36,166 bases of DNA from UBA7803 sp036381275 (GTDB lineage Bacteria; Pseudomonadota; Gammaproteobacteria; Pseudomonadales; Azotimanducaceae). The notes beneath the pieces were generated by a model. It did not search any database, was not told the DNA's origin, and worked only from the letters and a program-made list of their open reading frames with translations. Below, piece by piece: positions 18,915 to 27,006 of the stretch. Position 1 is the stretch's first letter. Each line of letters begins with the position of its first letter. The position numbers were made by a program, and so were the translations under genes. The DNA lies in NCBI GenBank assembly GCA_036381275.1, contig DASVDC010000024.1:1-36166 (forward strand). The letters run 5' to 3'.

Positions 18915-19514
18915 GTGGATCGCCCTGCGGACAGTCGGCCGAGCCCCGGGCGCACCGTCGCGAAGCTGTGCCTGCTGGTCGTCGGCATGTTCGGCTTCGG
19001 TTTCGCGCTGGTGCCGCTCTACGACGTGCTCTGCGACCTGACCGGTCTCGGCGGACGCACCGGCGGTCAGTACACGTACGACCCGGCCGAGGTGCAGCGC
19101 GACCCGAGCCGGCTGGTCCGGGTGAACTTCGTCACCAACACCAACGGCGGAATGCCCTGGAAGTTCTGGTCCGAGGTCGGCGGTGTGCGGGTGCATCCGG
19201 GTGAGCAGAAGGAAGTGAAGTTCTACGTCACCAACCCGACCGACCGCCGGATGGTCGGCCAGGCGGTACCGTCGGTGGCACCGGGGCAGGTGGCCGAATA
19301 CTTCCACAAGACCGAGTGCTTCTGTTTCAACAGTCAGGTGCTCGAGCCCGGCGAGACGCTGGAGATGCCGATGCGCTTCGTGATCGATCCGAAGCTGCCG
19401 CGCAACGTGCAGTCGATCTCGCTCAGCTACGCGCTGTTCGACATCACCGATTTCGCCGCCCGCGACGGCGGCGGCTCGCCGAACGGCTCGCCGAACGCGT
19501 CGCCGCGCAGTTGA
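18915..19514 (+). CDS. ctaG: cytochrome c oxidase assembly protein CtaG/Cox11
   Basis: Membrane-anchored copper chaperone needed to build CuB in subunit I. GTG 18915 has AAGGAG 6 nt upstream, overlapping the coxA stop, and gives 199 aa, the normal Cox11 size. One N-terminal membrane helix spans about residues 15-35, ending in the family motif ALVPLYDVLC. The copper-binding CFCF motif has Cys135 and Cys137. The C-terminal tail is a short tandem repeat (GSPN-GSPN-ASP) not usual for the family. It is placed between coxA and coxC as in Pseudomonas and Paracoccus. Confidence 0.95.
   Translation: MDRPADSRPSPGRTVAKLCLLVVGMFGFGFALVPLYDVLCDLTGLGGRTGGQYTYDPAEVQRDPSRLVRVNFVTNTNGGMPWKFWSEVGGVRVHPGEQKEVKFYVTNPTDRRMVGQAVPSVAPGQVAEYFHKTECFCFNSQVLEPGETLEMPMRFVIDPKLPRNVQSISLSYALFDITDFAARDGGGSPNGSPNASPRS
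19473..19496 (+). repeat. 12-bp tandem repeat in the ctaG tail
   Basis: GGCTCGCCGAAC occurs twice in a row (19473-19484 and 19485-19496), followed by a degenerate third unit. It encodes GSPNGSPN at the C-terminus of CtaG. Replication slippage is the simplest origin. Confidence 0.8.
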
Positions 19515-19547
19515 CGGCGGATCAGGATCAGCGGAGAACGACACGAG

Positions 19548-20462
19548 ATGGCCAACGCATCACATCAGACCTACTACGTACCGCCCAGCAGCTGGTATCC
19601 CATCGTCCTCGCGGTCGGGGCGCTGCTGCTGCTCGGAGGCATCGGCGTCTGGCTGAACGATCTGAAGGCCGGCGTCGAGCCGCCGAACCGCTGGGTGTTC
19701 TGGGCCGGCGCGCTGGTGCTCGCGTTCGTGCTGTTCCACTGGTTCGCCAAGGTCATCGAGGAGAACCAGGAAGGGCTGAACAGCCCCCAGGTGAAGCGTT
19801 CCTACGTCTGGGGAATGAGCTGGTTCATCTTCTCGGAGGTGATGTTCTTCGCGGCGTTCTTCGGCGCGCTGTTCTACGCCCGTTTCTTCGTCGTTCAGTG
19901 GCTCGGCGGCTCCGGCGAGAAGGCGCTCACCGGCCAGTATCTGTGGCCCGACTTCGAGCCGGTATGGCCGGTGGTGAAGAACCCGGATCCGAACCTGTAT
20001 TCCGGTCCGGTGGAGACGATGAAGGCGCCCGGGCTCGGCGACTGGCTCGGCTACCTGCCGTTCTGGAACACGGTGATCCTGCTGTCGTCGAGCGTGACCG
20101 TGCACTTCGCCCACACCGCGATCAAAGACCGCGCGCGCGGCAAGCTGCTCGGCTGGCTCGGGCTCACGGTGGTGCTCGGCATCGTGTTCCTGATCCTGCA
20201 GGCCGAGGAATACATTCACGCGTACAGCGAGCTCGGCCTCACGCTCGACAGCGGGATCTACGGCTCGACGTTCTTCCTGCTTACGGGTTTCCACGGCTTC
20301 CACGTGACCATCGGGACGTTCATCCTGCTGATCCAGTGGCTCAGGGCATATCGCGGGCATTTCACCGCCGACGACTGCTTCGGGTTCGAAGCCGCGTCGT
20401 GGTACTGGCACTTCGTGGACGTGGTCTGGGTGGCGCTGTTCCTGTTCGTCTACGTGCTCTAG
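19548..20462 (+). CDS. coxC: cytochrome c oxidase subunit III
   Basis: Seven-helix core subunit that stabilises subunit I. 304 aa, longer than the 260-aa mitochondrial form but close to the Pseudomonas protein. Conserved segments include SYVWGMSWFIFSEVMFFAAFF, the glutamate-containing LQAEEYIHAYSE, and LTGFHGFHVTIGT followed by WYWHFVDVVWVALF at the end. A loop of about 50 residues separates the helices near residues 115-170. The ATG at 19548 has GGAG about 12 nt upstream. Ends with TAG, 11 bp before the convergent DUF2909 stop. Confidence 0.97.
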   Translation: MANASHQTYYVPPSSWYPIVLAVGALLLLGGIGVWLNDLKAGVEPPNRWVFWAGALVLAFVLFHWFAKVIEENQEGLNSPQVKRSYVWGMSWFIFSEVMFFAAFFGALFYARFFVVQWLGGSGEKALTGQYLWPDFEPVWPVVKNPDPNLYSGPVETMKAPGLGDWLGYLPFWNTVILLSSSVTVHFAHTAIKDRARGKLLGWLGLTVVLGIVFLILQAEEYIHAYSELGLTLDSGIYGSTFFLLTGFHGFHVTIGTFILLIQWLRAYRGHFTADDCFGFEAASWYWHFVDVVWVALFLFVYVL

Positions 20463-20473
20463 AAGGCCTGCCG

Positions 20474-20812
20474 CTACGGCGCGTCGCCGTCCGCCGCGGG
20501 CGGGCGGCGCGCCGGTTCTCCGAGCGCCGCGGGTTCGTCGGACGCTCGCTCTTCCCGCATCTGCTCATGCCACGGCGCATGGGTTCCGAGGCGCAATTGG
20601 CCGGTATACAGCCCATAGAAGACGGTGATCAGCAGCGCGGCAGCCAGCGTGATGCGGACGCCGAGCGCGTACAGGGTGCGGCGGGAGTCCTGGCGATCGC
20701 TGTCCTTGAACAGAAACACCAGGCCGCTGAACAGGCTGATCACCACGCCGGCCAGCAGCACCACGATGACGACTTTCAGCAAGGTGACGGTACTCGGGTT
20801 GCGGAAGGCCAC
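20474..20812 (-). CDS. twin-transmembrane protein (DUF2909)
   Basis: Small 112-aa membrane protein of a family that is regularly found beside coxC in gammaproteobacteria (PA0109 position). Two hydrophobic helices are clear, about residues 10-33 and 47-70, separated by a charged loop (KDSDRQDSRR). The C-terminal 40 residues are hydrophilic and rich in Ala, Pro and Glu. The start is GTG at 20812 with no evident SD. It is on the opposite strand to every neighbour, so it is not part of the cox transcripts. Its function is unknown; a role in oxidase assembly is suggested only by location. Confidence 0.8.
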   Translation of the reverse strand: MAFRNPSTVTLLKVVIVVLLAGVVISLFSGLVFLFKDSDRQDSRRTLYALGVRITLAAALLITVFYGLYTGQLRLGTHAPWHEQMREERASDEPAALGEPARRPPAADGDAP

Positions 20813-20853
20813 CTTAACGCAAGCGCCCCCCGCTGGCGAAACCGGCGGAGCCG

Positions 20854-21543
20854 ATGAGCCGGTTCGCGCCCGGCTGGCGCATGTCGCTCGCGGTGGCGGC
20901 GCTGCTGCCGGTGCTGATCGGCCTCGGCGTCTGGCAACTGCAGCGGGCCGCGGAGAAGCGCGGCCTCGAGATGCGCTTCTACGAGCGGCTCGGCGCTCCG
21001 CCGGTGACGCCGCCGGCCGACGCGGGCCAGGCCGACTTCCTGCGCGTGCGGCTGGTCGGCGCCTACCAGGCGGGTCACGATTACCTGGTGGACAACCGGA
21101 TTCGAGAGGGCCGGCCGGGCTACTGGGTGGTCTCGCGATTCGAAGCCGAAGACGGGCGCCTCTACCTGGTCAACCGCGGTTGGCTCGCCGCGGGCGCCGA
21201 CCGGGACCGGCTGCCGGCGGTGCCGACGCCGCCGGGCCGGGTGGCGCTGATCGGGGTGGTCTGGCCCGACCTCGGGCTGCCGCCGCTGCTCGAGGCCGAT
21301 CCGTGGGCGCCGGGCTGGCCGAAGCGGGTCCAGCGCCTCGACGTCGCGCGGATGGCCGACGGCGAGCCGCGCATCGTCGCGCGGGAGATCCGCCTCGAGC
21401 CCGGGCAGCCGGGCGTGTTCGCCGCGGCGCCGCTGCAGGCGGATTTCCGCCCCGAGCGGCATCGGGCCTACGCGGCGCAATGGTTCGGACTCGCGCTGGT
21501 GCTGGCGGGTGCGTATCTGGTGTACGGGTTCCGGAGGTCGTGA
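20854..21543 (+). CDS. SURF1-family cytochrome oxidase biogenesis protein
   Basis: Membrane protein that helps deliver heme A to subunit I. 229 aa with two terminal membrane helices (about residues 9-28 and 207-225) around a large periplasmic loop, the SURF1 topology. Family motifs: LGVWQLQRAAEKR after helix 1, DNRIREGRPGYWV and LVNRGWL in the loop, and HRAYAAQWFGLAL entering helix 2. ATG 20854 has GGAG just 3 nt upstream. It starts a rightward operon with the CX3C protein, ctaA, ctaB, sco1 and probably egtBD. No promoter is clear in the 41 bp that separate it from the DUF2909 start. Confidence 0.93.
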   Translation: MSRFAPGWRMSLAVAALLPVLIGLGVWQLQRAAEKRGLEMRFYERLGAPPVTPPADAGQADFLRVRLVGAYQAGHDYLVDNRIREGRPGYWVVSRFEAEDGRLYLVNRGWLAAGADRDRLPAVPTPPGRVALIGVVWPDLGLPPLLEADPWAPGWPKRVQRLDVARMADGEPRIVAREIRLEPGQPGVFAAAPLQADFRPERHRAYAAQWFGLALVLAGAYLVYGFRRS

Positions 21544-21550
21544 AGGTCCG

Positions 21551-22096
21551 ATGACGAAACAGACAAACGACGCCGCGCGCGTTCAGCTCATGCTGATCGT
21601 GCTGGTGGGGCTCGGCTCCCTCGGCGGCGCCTGGCTGCTGTACTGGCTGGCGGTCCAGGGCGGCGTCTGGGGCTCCACCAACAACGGACGGTTCGTCGAG
21701 CCGCCGCTGACGGTGGCCGAGCTCGACCTGCGGAGCGCGGACGGGGCGCCGTTCGCGACCGACGGCAAGTGGTGGCTCTGGGTGGTGACCGACGGAGAGT
21801 GTGCGGATGCCTGCCGCCACGCGGTGCATCAGCTCCGCCAGCTCCACGTGCTGCTGAACCGCGACGCGTCGCGGGTTCGCCGCGCGCTCGTGACCGGCGG
21901 CGGCGAGGCCGACCCGGCGCTGCTCGAGCGTTATCCCCAACTCGAGGTGCTTTCGGGTAATCTGGCCCGACTGGAGGTGGGGCTGTACATCGTCGATCCG
22001 ATCGGCAACCTGGTGCTGCACTACCCGATGAGCGACGCGGGCGAGCCCGTGCTCGACGATCTCGAACGACTGCTCGAGGCATCTCACATTGGCTGA
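21551..22096 (+). CDS. membrane-anchored thioredoxin-like protein with CX3C motif (PA0111 position)
   Basis: 181-aa protein with one N-terminal helix (about residues 12-36) and a periplasmic domain. It holds a CX3C pair, Cys84-Cys88 (DGECADACRHA), in the place where SCO proteins have CxxxCP. The proline and the distal His of SCO are not evident. It sits between SURF1 and ctaA, as does the uncharacterised PA0111 in Pseudomonas. A Cu-handling or thiol-redox role in oxidase assembly is inference from motif and operon. ATG 21551 has AAGG 4 nt upstream; the 3' end overlaps ctaA by 8 bp. Confidence 0.8.
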   Translation: MTKQTNDAARVQLMLIVLVGLGSLGGAWLLYWLAVQGGVWGSTNNGRFVEPPLTVAELDLRSADGAPFATDGKWWLWVVTDGECADACRHAVHQLRQLHVLLNRDASRVRRALVTGGGEADPALLERYPQLEVLSGNLARLEVGLYIVDPIGNLVLHYPMSDAGEPVLDDLERLLEASHIG

Positions 22097-23108
22097 CCAA
22101 CGATATCTGCGACTCGCGCTGTTCGGCGTCGGACTGGCGCTCTTGGTGGTGGTGCTGGGCGCGTTCACCCGGCTGGTCGACGCGGGCCTGGGGTGTCCCG
22201 ACTGGCCGGGCTGCTACGGCTTTCTGACGGTGCCGAGCTCGGAGACGTCGCTGCTGGCGGCGGAGGCGCGCTTCCCGGATGCGCCGGTGGAGGCGCACAA
22301 GGCGTGGGCGGAAATGATCCACCGCTATTTCGCGGGCGGGCTGGGGCTCGTGATCGCCGCGCTGGCGGTGGTGGCGCTGATCGCACGGCGGCGCGGCGAC
22401 CGGGGCGGCGCCCTGCCGACCGGCCTCGCGGTCGGGCTGCTCGTGCTGGTGATCTGTCAGGCGGCGTTCGGCGCATGGACCGTCACGCTGAAGCTCTGGC
22501 CCCAGGTGGTCACCGCCCACCTGCTCGGCGGCTTCGCGACGTTGAGTTTGCTCTGGCTGATGGCGCTGCGTCTCGGTCTGCTCGAGCGGCTCCGGGTGCC
22601 GCGCGCGCTGTTGCCGCACGCGCTGATCGCGCTGGTGCTGCTGGTGCTGCAGATCGCGCTCGGCGGCTGGGTTTCCTCGAACTACGCGGCGCTCGCTTGT
22701 CCGGACTTTCCGACCTGCCACGGCGACTGGTGGCCGCAGATGGACCTCGCGCGCGGCTTCGACGTCGGCCAGCAGGTCGGTCCGAACTACCTCGGCGGGC
22801 AGCTCGAGAGCGATGCGCGAGTCGCGATCCAGTTCCTGCACCGGCTCGGCGCGGTGGCGGTGCTGCTGGTGGTCGGGGCGCTCGCCTGGCGGCTCTGGCG
22901 CGCCGGCTCGGCGTTGGCGCTGCCGGTGGCGCTCCTGCTCGCGCTGCAGCTCACGCTCGGCGTGCTGAACGTGGTGCTGGTGTTGCCGCTCGGGATCGCC
23001 ACCGCCCACAACGCCGGGGGCGCGCTGTTGTTGCTCTCGCTCGTTACAGTAAACTATCGCGCCTTTCGCGACGAGGCGCGCCTCGTGCCGGCCATGGAGA
23101 GCGCATGA
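22089..23108 (+). CDS. ctaA: heme A synthase (COX15/CtaA)
   Basis: Oxidises the C8 methyl of heme O to give heme A. The 339-aa protein has about eight membrane helices in two similar halves. The four heme-ligand histidines are present: His78 (EMIHRY), His144 (VVTAHLLGG), His251 (FLHRLGA) and His307 (IATAHNAGG). Each half also has its cysteine pair, Cys36/Cys42 (CPDWPGC) and Cys204/Cys210 (CPDFPTC). The start is a TTG at 22089: GAGG at 22076-22079 is 9 nt upstream, and any later start would remove helix 1. The last codons contain an AT-rich patch that looks like a promoter for ctaB. Confidence 0.95.
   Translation: MADQRYLRLALFGVGLALLVVVLGAFTRLVDAGLGCPDWPGCYGFLTVPSSETSLLAAEARFPDAPVEAHKAWAEMIHRYFAGGLGLVIAALAVVALIARRRGDRGGALPTGLAVGLLVLVICQAAFGAWTVTLKLWPQVVTAHLLGGFATLSLLWLMALRLGLLERLRVPRALLPHALIALVLLVLQIALGGWVSSNYAALACPDFPTCHGDWWPQMDLARGFDVGQQVGPNYLGGQLESDARVAIQFLHRLGAVAVLLVVGALAWRLWRAGSALALPVALLLALQLTLGVLNVVLVLPLGIATAHNAGGALLLLSLVTVNYRAFRDEARLVPAMESA
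23028..23055 (+). promoter_or_regulatory. candidate internal promoter for ctaB, inside the ctaA 3' end
   Basis: TTGTTG (23028-23033), 16 bp, TAAACT (23050-23055), then ATCGCGCC. The codons that encode it (GTT ACA GTA AAC TAT) are conspicuously AT-rich within a GC-rich gene, which suggests selection on the DNA. The predicted start is about 40 nt before the ctaB ATG. Confidence 0.4.
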
Positions 23109-24058
23109 GCGGAATCACTGCACGATCCACCCGCCGCGCCCGCTGGCGCGATTTCCTGGAGCTGACCAAGCCGCGCGTGGTGCTGCTGATGCTGCTCTGC
23201 GCGCTGGTCGGCATGTTCCTCGCGGTGCCGGGCATGGTGCCGCTCGACACGCTGGTATTCGGCATCACCGGGATCGCGCTGGTGGCCGGCTCGGCGGCCG
23301 CGGTGAATCATCTGGCGGATGCCGAGATCGACGCCCGGATGGCGCGTACCCATCGCCGCCCGGTGGCCACCGGGCGGGTCAGCCTCGGACAGGGCGTGGC
23401 GTTCTCGGCGGTCCTCGGGGTCAGCGGCATGCTGATCCTGTACTTCCTGGTGAATCCGCTCACCGCCTGGCTGAATCTCGCGTCCTGGGTCGGCTACGGG
23501 CTCGTGTACACGCTGTACCTGAAGCGGGCGACGCCGCAGAACATCGTGATCGGCGGCCTGTTCGGCGCAGCGCCGCCGCTGTTCGGCTGGACGGCGGTCA
23601 CCGGCACCATCGAGCCGGGCGCGCTGCTGCTGGTGCTGATCATCTTCGCGTGGACGCCGCCGCACTTCTGGGCCCTCGCGCTCGACCGCAAGGACGAATA
23701 CGCCGAGGTGAACGTGCCGATGCTGCCGGTCACTCACGGTGAGGCGTACACGCGCCTGCACATCCTGCTGTACACGGTGATCATGGTCGCGGTGAGCCTG
23801 CTGCCGTTCGCGATCGCCATGAGCGGCTGGCTGTATCTGGCCGGTGCGCTCGCGCTCGGCGCCGGCTTCCTGTACTGGGCGGTGGTGCTGCTGCGCAACC
23901 GCAACCCGCGTGCGCCGATCGAGACGTTCCGCTATTCGATCGTCTACCTGATGGCGCTGTTCGTGATTCTGCTGATCGACCATTACATGCCGGGGACCGG
24001 CGTGACGGCGGCACCGGGCACGGTCGCCGCGCCGGCGCTGCAGCTCAGCCCGCTGTGA
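23105..24058 (+). CDS. ctaB: heme O synthase (protoheme IX farnesyltransferase)
   Basis: Farnesylates heme B to heme O, the substrate of CtaA. ATG 23105 overlaps the ctaA TGA by four bases, with GGAG 5 nt upstream; 317 aa. UbiA-family motifs are present: NHLADAEIDARMARTHRRP (the first Asp-rich motif) and WALALDRKDEYAEVNVPML (the second). The conserved LTKPRVVLLM leads into helix 1. The C-terminal 25 residues are a hydrophilic low-complexity tail. Its stop overlaps the GTG of sco1. Confidence 0.96.
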   Translation: MSGITARSTRRARWRDFLELTKPRVVLLMLLCALVGMFLAVPGMVPLDTLVFGITGIALVAGSAAAVNHLADAEIDARMARTHRRPVATGRVSLGQGVAFSAVLGVSGMLILYFLVNPLTAWLNLASWVGYGLVYTLYLKRATPQNIVIGGLFGAAPPLFGWTAVTGTIEPGALLLVLIIFAWTPPHFWALALDRKDEYAEVNVPMLPVTHGEAYTRLHILLYTVIMVAVSLLPFAIAMSGWLYLAGALALGAGFLYWAVVLLRNRNPRAPIETFRYSIVYLMALFVILLIDHYMPGTGVTAAPGTVAAPALQLSPL

Positions 24059-24696
24059 CGCCGCTGCGAACCACCGTTGCGCTGTGCCTGGCGCTGGTCG
24101 CGGTCGTGCTGGGGCTGTTCGTCTACAGCGTGACCCGCACGCCGGTGCTGTCCGACCGGGAGCTCGCCGAGCGCGGCGTGTTCCTGTTTCCGGAGCCGCG
24201 CGAGATCGCGCCGTTCGAGCTCTCCACCCACACGGGCGAGCCGTTCACGCTGGAGGATCTGCAGGGGCGCTGGTCGTTCCTGTTCTTCGGATTCACCAAC
24301 TGCCCGGACGTATGTCCGACGACGATGGCGGCACTCGGCCAGGCGCGCCGGCGCCTCGCGGAGGAGCAGCCGGAGGCCGTGAACGAATTCCAGGGCGTGC
24401 TCGTCACGGTGGATCCGGAGCGCGACGATGCGGCGACGCTGGCCCGGTACGTGCATGCGTTCGCGCCTTCGTTCATCGGTGTGCGGGGCGATCTGGAGGC
24501 GACGGCGGGCCTGACGACACAGCTCAACGTGGCCTTCGGAAAGGTGCCGACCGGTGACGGCGGATATCAGGTAGATCACACCGCGAACATCGTGATCGTC
24601 AATCCGCGCGGCCACTACCACGGATTCATCCGGATGCCGCACGATGCCGACACGATCGCCGCGGCTTTCACGGCGCTTCGGGAGCGGTGGCGCTGA
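24055..24696 (+). CDS. sco1: SCO1/SenC-type copper chaperone
   Basis: Thioredoxin-fold protein that delivers copper to the CuA site of subunit II. GTG 24055 overlaps the ctaB stop by four bases; 213 aa. It has an N-terminal membrane anchor (about residues 7-26), the Cu-binding CxxxCP motif with Cys83 and Cys87 (TNCPDVCPTT), and the distal ligand His175 (VDHTANIV). All three copper ligands of the family are therefore intact. It closes the oxidase-maturation gene set; egtB follows 37 bp later on the same strand. Confidence 0.95.
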   Translation: MTPLRTTVALCLALVAVVLGLFVYSVTRTPVLSDRELAERGVFLFPEPREIAPFELSTHTGEPFTLEDLQGRWSFLFFGFTNCPDVCPTTMAALGQARRRLAEEQPEAVNEFQGVLVTVDPERDDAATLARYVHAFAPSFIGVRGDLEATAGLTTQLNVAFGKVPTGDGGYQVDHTANIVIVNPRGHYHGFIRMPHDADTIAAAFTALRERWR

Positions 24697-24719
24697 CCCG
24701 GGCGGAAGACGACTCGAGC

Positions 24720-24726
24720 AAGGAGG
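24720..24726 (+). promoter_or_regulatory. strong Shine-Dalgarno site of egtB
   Basis: AAGGAGG is an almost perfect ribosome binding site. Seven bases downstream, in frame with egtB, stands ATC (24734-24736) and no ATG, GTG or TTG. The nearest standard in-frame starts are ATG 24644 (inside sco1) and GTG 24767 (34 nt too far away). Confidence 0.6.
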
Positions 24727-24733
24727 CAGAGCG

Positions 24734-26026
24734 ATCCGAGGCAGCCTCACCGAAACTTTCCGCCGCGTGCGGAGCGACAGCGAGCGGATCTGCGCACCGC
24801 TCGCGACGGAGGACTATGGCATCCAGCCCATGCCGGACGTCAGCCCGCCGAAGTGGCACCTGGCGCACACCACCTGGTTCTTCGAGACGTTCCTGCTGAA
24901 GCCGTTCGCGAGCGGGTACCGCCCGTTCGATCCGCGCTTCGAGTACCTGTTCAACTCCTACTACAACGGCATCGGCCGGCCCTACCCGCGGGCGCGCCGC
25001 GGCGCGCTGTCGCGGCCGACGGTGGCCGAGGTGCTCGAGTACCGGCGCCACGTGGACCAAGCCATGCAGGCACTGCTCGGCCGCGCCGAGGGAGAGATCG
25101 GCGCCCGGGTGGTGCTCGGGCTCCACCACGAGCAGCAGCATCAGGAGCTGCTCCTGACCGACATCAAGCACATTCTCGGCACCAATCCGCTGATGCCCGC
25201 GTACCGGGACGATCTGGCGTCGCCCGCGATCCCCGCGGACGCCGCCGCGAAGCTCGCTTTCCAGCACTTCGAGGGCGGCGTGGTCGAGATAGGGGCCGCC
25301 GGCGGCGGATTCTGCTTCGACAACGAGCTGCCGCGTCATCCGGTGCTGTTGCGCCCGTTCGCGCTGGCCGATCGGCTCGTCACCAACGGCGAGTACCTCG
25401 CGTTCGTCGAGGATCAGGGTTACCGGCGGCCGGAGCTGTGGCTCAGCGACGGCTGGACGGCGCAGTGTGCGATGGCGCCGCTCGAGGCGCGCACCGATCA
25501 CCCGCGCGCCGAGCCGGTGCAGGGGCCGCTGTACTGGTTCCGGGACGGCGACACCTGGTACGAGTACCGGCTGTCCGGCCCGGCGCCGCTCGCGCTCGAT
25601 GCGCCCGTGACCCACGTGAGCTTCTACGAGGCCGATGCGTACGCGCGCTGGGCCGGCTACCGGCTCCCCACCGAGGCGGAATGGGAGCGGGCGGCGGCCG
25701 AGCAGCCGGTGGCCGGGCACTTCGCCGACCGGGACGTGCTGCACCCGCTGCCGCCGCGCCCGCCCGCCGCCGGCGGCTTTCCGCTGCGGCAGATCTTCGG
25801 CGACGTGTGGGAATGGACCGCGAGCCCTTACACGCCCTACCCGGGCTATCGGCCCCTGGCCGGCGCGCTCGGTGAGTACAACGGCAAGTTCATGAGCAAT
25901 CAGCTCGTGCTGCGCGGCGGCTCCTGCGTAACGCCGCCGGGCCACGTTCGGGCGAGCTACCGGAACTTCTTCTACCCGGGGGATCAATGGCAGTTCACCG
26001 GCATACGGCTCGCCCATGACCTCTGA
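24734..26026 (+). CDS. egtB: ergothioneine biosynthesis protein EgtB (hercynylcysteine sulfoxide synthase type)
   Basis: Non-heme iron enzyme that joins hercynine to a thiol (Cys or gamma-Glu-Cys) and oxidises it. The N-terminal DinB-like domain supplies the iron ligands, His45 (HLAHTTWFFE) and His132/His136 (HHEQQHQE). The C-terminal FGE-sulfatase-like domain shows RLPTEAEWERAA, FGDVWEWTASPY and LRGGSCVTPPGHVRASYRNF. No egtA or egtC is nearby, so direct use of cysteine is plausible. The start is uncertain. Family homology (RRVRSDSERICAPL) extends upstream of GTG 24767, and the best RBS points to ATC 24734, which I used (430 residues); ATG 24644 would overlap sco1 by 53 bp. Confidence 0.88.
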   Translation: MRGSLTETFRRVRSDSERICAPLATEDYGIQPMPDVSPPKWHLAHTTWFFETFLLKPFASGYRPFDPRFEYLFNSYYNGIGRPYPRARRGALSRPTVAEVLEYRRHVDQAMQALLGRAEGEIGARVVLGLHHEQQHQELLLTDIKHILGTNPLMPAYRDDLASPAIPADAAAKLAFQHFEGGVVEIGAAGGGFCFDNELPRHPVLLRPFALADRLVTNGEYLAFVEDQGYRRPELWLSDGWTAQCAMAPLEARTDHPRAEPVQGPLYWFRDGDTWYEYRLSGPAPLALDAPVTHVSFYEADAYARWAGYRLPTEAEWERAAAEQPVAGHFADRDVLHPLPPRPPAAGGFPLRQIFGDVWEWTASPYTPYPGYRPLAGALGEYNGKFMSNQLVLRGGSCVTPPGHVRASYRNFFYPGDQWQFTGIRLAHDL

Positions 26027-27002
26027 GCGGGAGATCGACGGCAGCGGCCGCGGGCGCTTCGAGCGGTTCGACCTGAAACCGAAGGTGGCCGGGATGCGGG
26101 ACGAGGTGCTCGAAGGACTCGCGCGAACGCCGAAGGCGCTGCCGCCGAAGTTCTTCTACGACCGGCGCGGCTCGGAGCTGTTCGAGCGCATCACGCACCT
26201 GCCCGAGTACTACCTCACGCGCACCGAGATGGCGCTGTTCGAGCGGCATCTGCCGGCGATCGCGAAGGCCCTCGGCGCGGGCTTCTGCCTGGTCGAATAC
26301 GGCAGCGGGTCGAGCCGCAAGATCCGCAAGCTGCTCGAGCGGGTGCGGCCGGCCGCGTACGTGCCGGTGGACATCTCCGGCGCGCACCTCGAGGCGGAAG
26401 CTCGGGCGCTCTACGCCGATTATCCGTGGCTCGACATGTTTCCGACCTGCGCCGACTTCACCCGTCCGTTCGATCTGCCGCCGCCGGTGGCGGGTCTGCC
26501 GCGGGTCGGGTTCTTTCCCGGCTCGAGCATCGGCAACTTCGACCCGCCGGGCGCGGTGGACTTTCTCGTCGCCGCGCGCGCGACGCTGGGCGACGGCGCC
26601 CGCTTCCTGATCGGCGTCGACCGGAAGAAGGATCCGGCGCTGCTCGAGGCCGCCTACAACGACGCGTCCGGCGTCACCGCCGAGTTCAACCGCAACGTGC
26701 TGCGCCACATCAACGACCGGCTCGGCGCCGACTTCGATCCCGACGCGTTCGATCACGAGGCTCGCTACGACGCCGAGCTCGGCTGCATCCAGATGTTCCT
26801 GGTGAGCCGGGTCGATCAGGTCGTGCGGATCGGCGACCGGACCGTGACGTTCGCGGCGGGCGAAGCCATCCACACCGAGAGCTCGTTCAAGTACGCGCCG
26901 CACGAGTTCGAGGCGCTGGCGCAGAGTGCGGACTTCCGCACCGACGCCTGCTGGACCGACAGCGAGGAGCGCTTCGCGCTGTTCCTGCTGCGGGCCGGCT
27001 GA
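26016..27002 (+). CDS. egtD: L-histidine N-alpha-methyltransferase EgtD
   Basis: SAM-dependent enzyme that trimethylates histidine to hercynine, the first step of ergothioneine synthesis. 328 aa, as usual. Motifs: PKFFYDRRGSELFERIT and LPEYYLTRTE near the N-terminus, VEYGSGSSRKIRKLL (SAM binding), FFPGSSIGNF, and YNDASGVTAEFN. The C-terminal FAAGEAIHTESSFKY contributes to the histidine pocket. The ATG overlaps the egtB 3' end by 11 bp, so the two are coupled. It ends 4 bp before the convergent thrB stop. Confidence 0.95.
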   Translation: MTSEREIDGSGRGRFERFDLKPKVAGMRDEVLEGLARTPKALPPKFFYDRRGSELFERITHLPEYYLTRTEMALFERHLPAIAKALGAGFCLVEYGSGSSRKIRKLLERVRPAAYVPVDISGAHLEAEARALYADYPWLDMFPTCADFTRPFDLPPPVAGLPRVGFFPGSSIGNFDPPGAVDFLVAARATLGDGARFLIGVDRKKDPALLEAAYNDASGVTAEFNRNVLRHINDRLGADFDPDAFDHEARYDAELGCIQMFLVSRVDQVVRIGDRTVTFAAGEAIHTESSFKYAPHEFEALAQSADFRTDACWTDSEERFALFLLRAG

Positions 27003-27006
27003 GGCG

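Noticed and set aside
24644..24733. Upstream ATG as the egtB start
   Set aside because: It lies within sco1, has no RBS, and the added residues are Arg/Gly-rich without family similarity.
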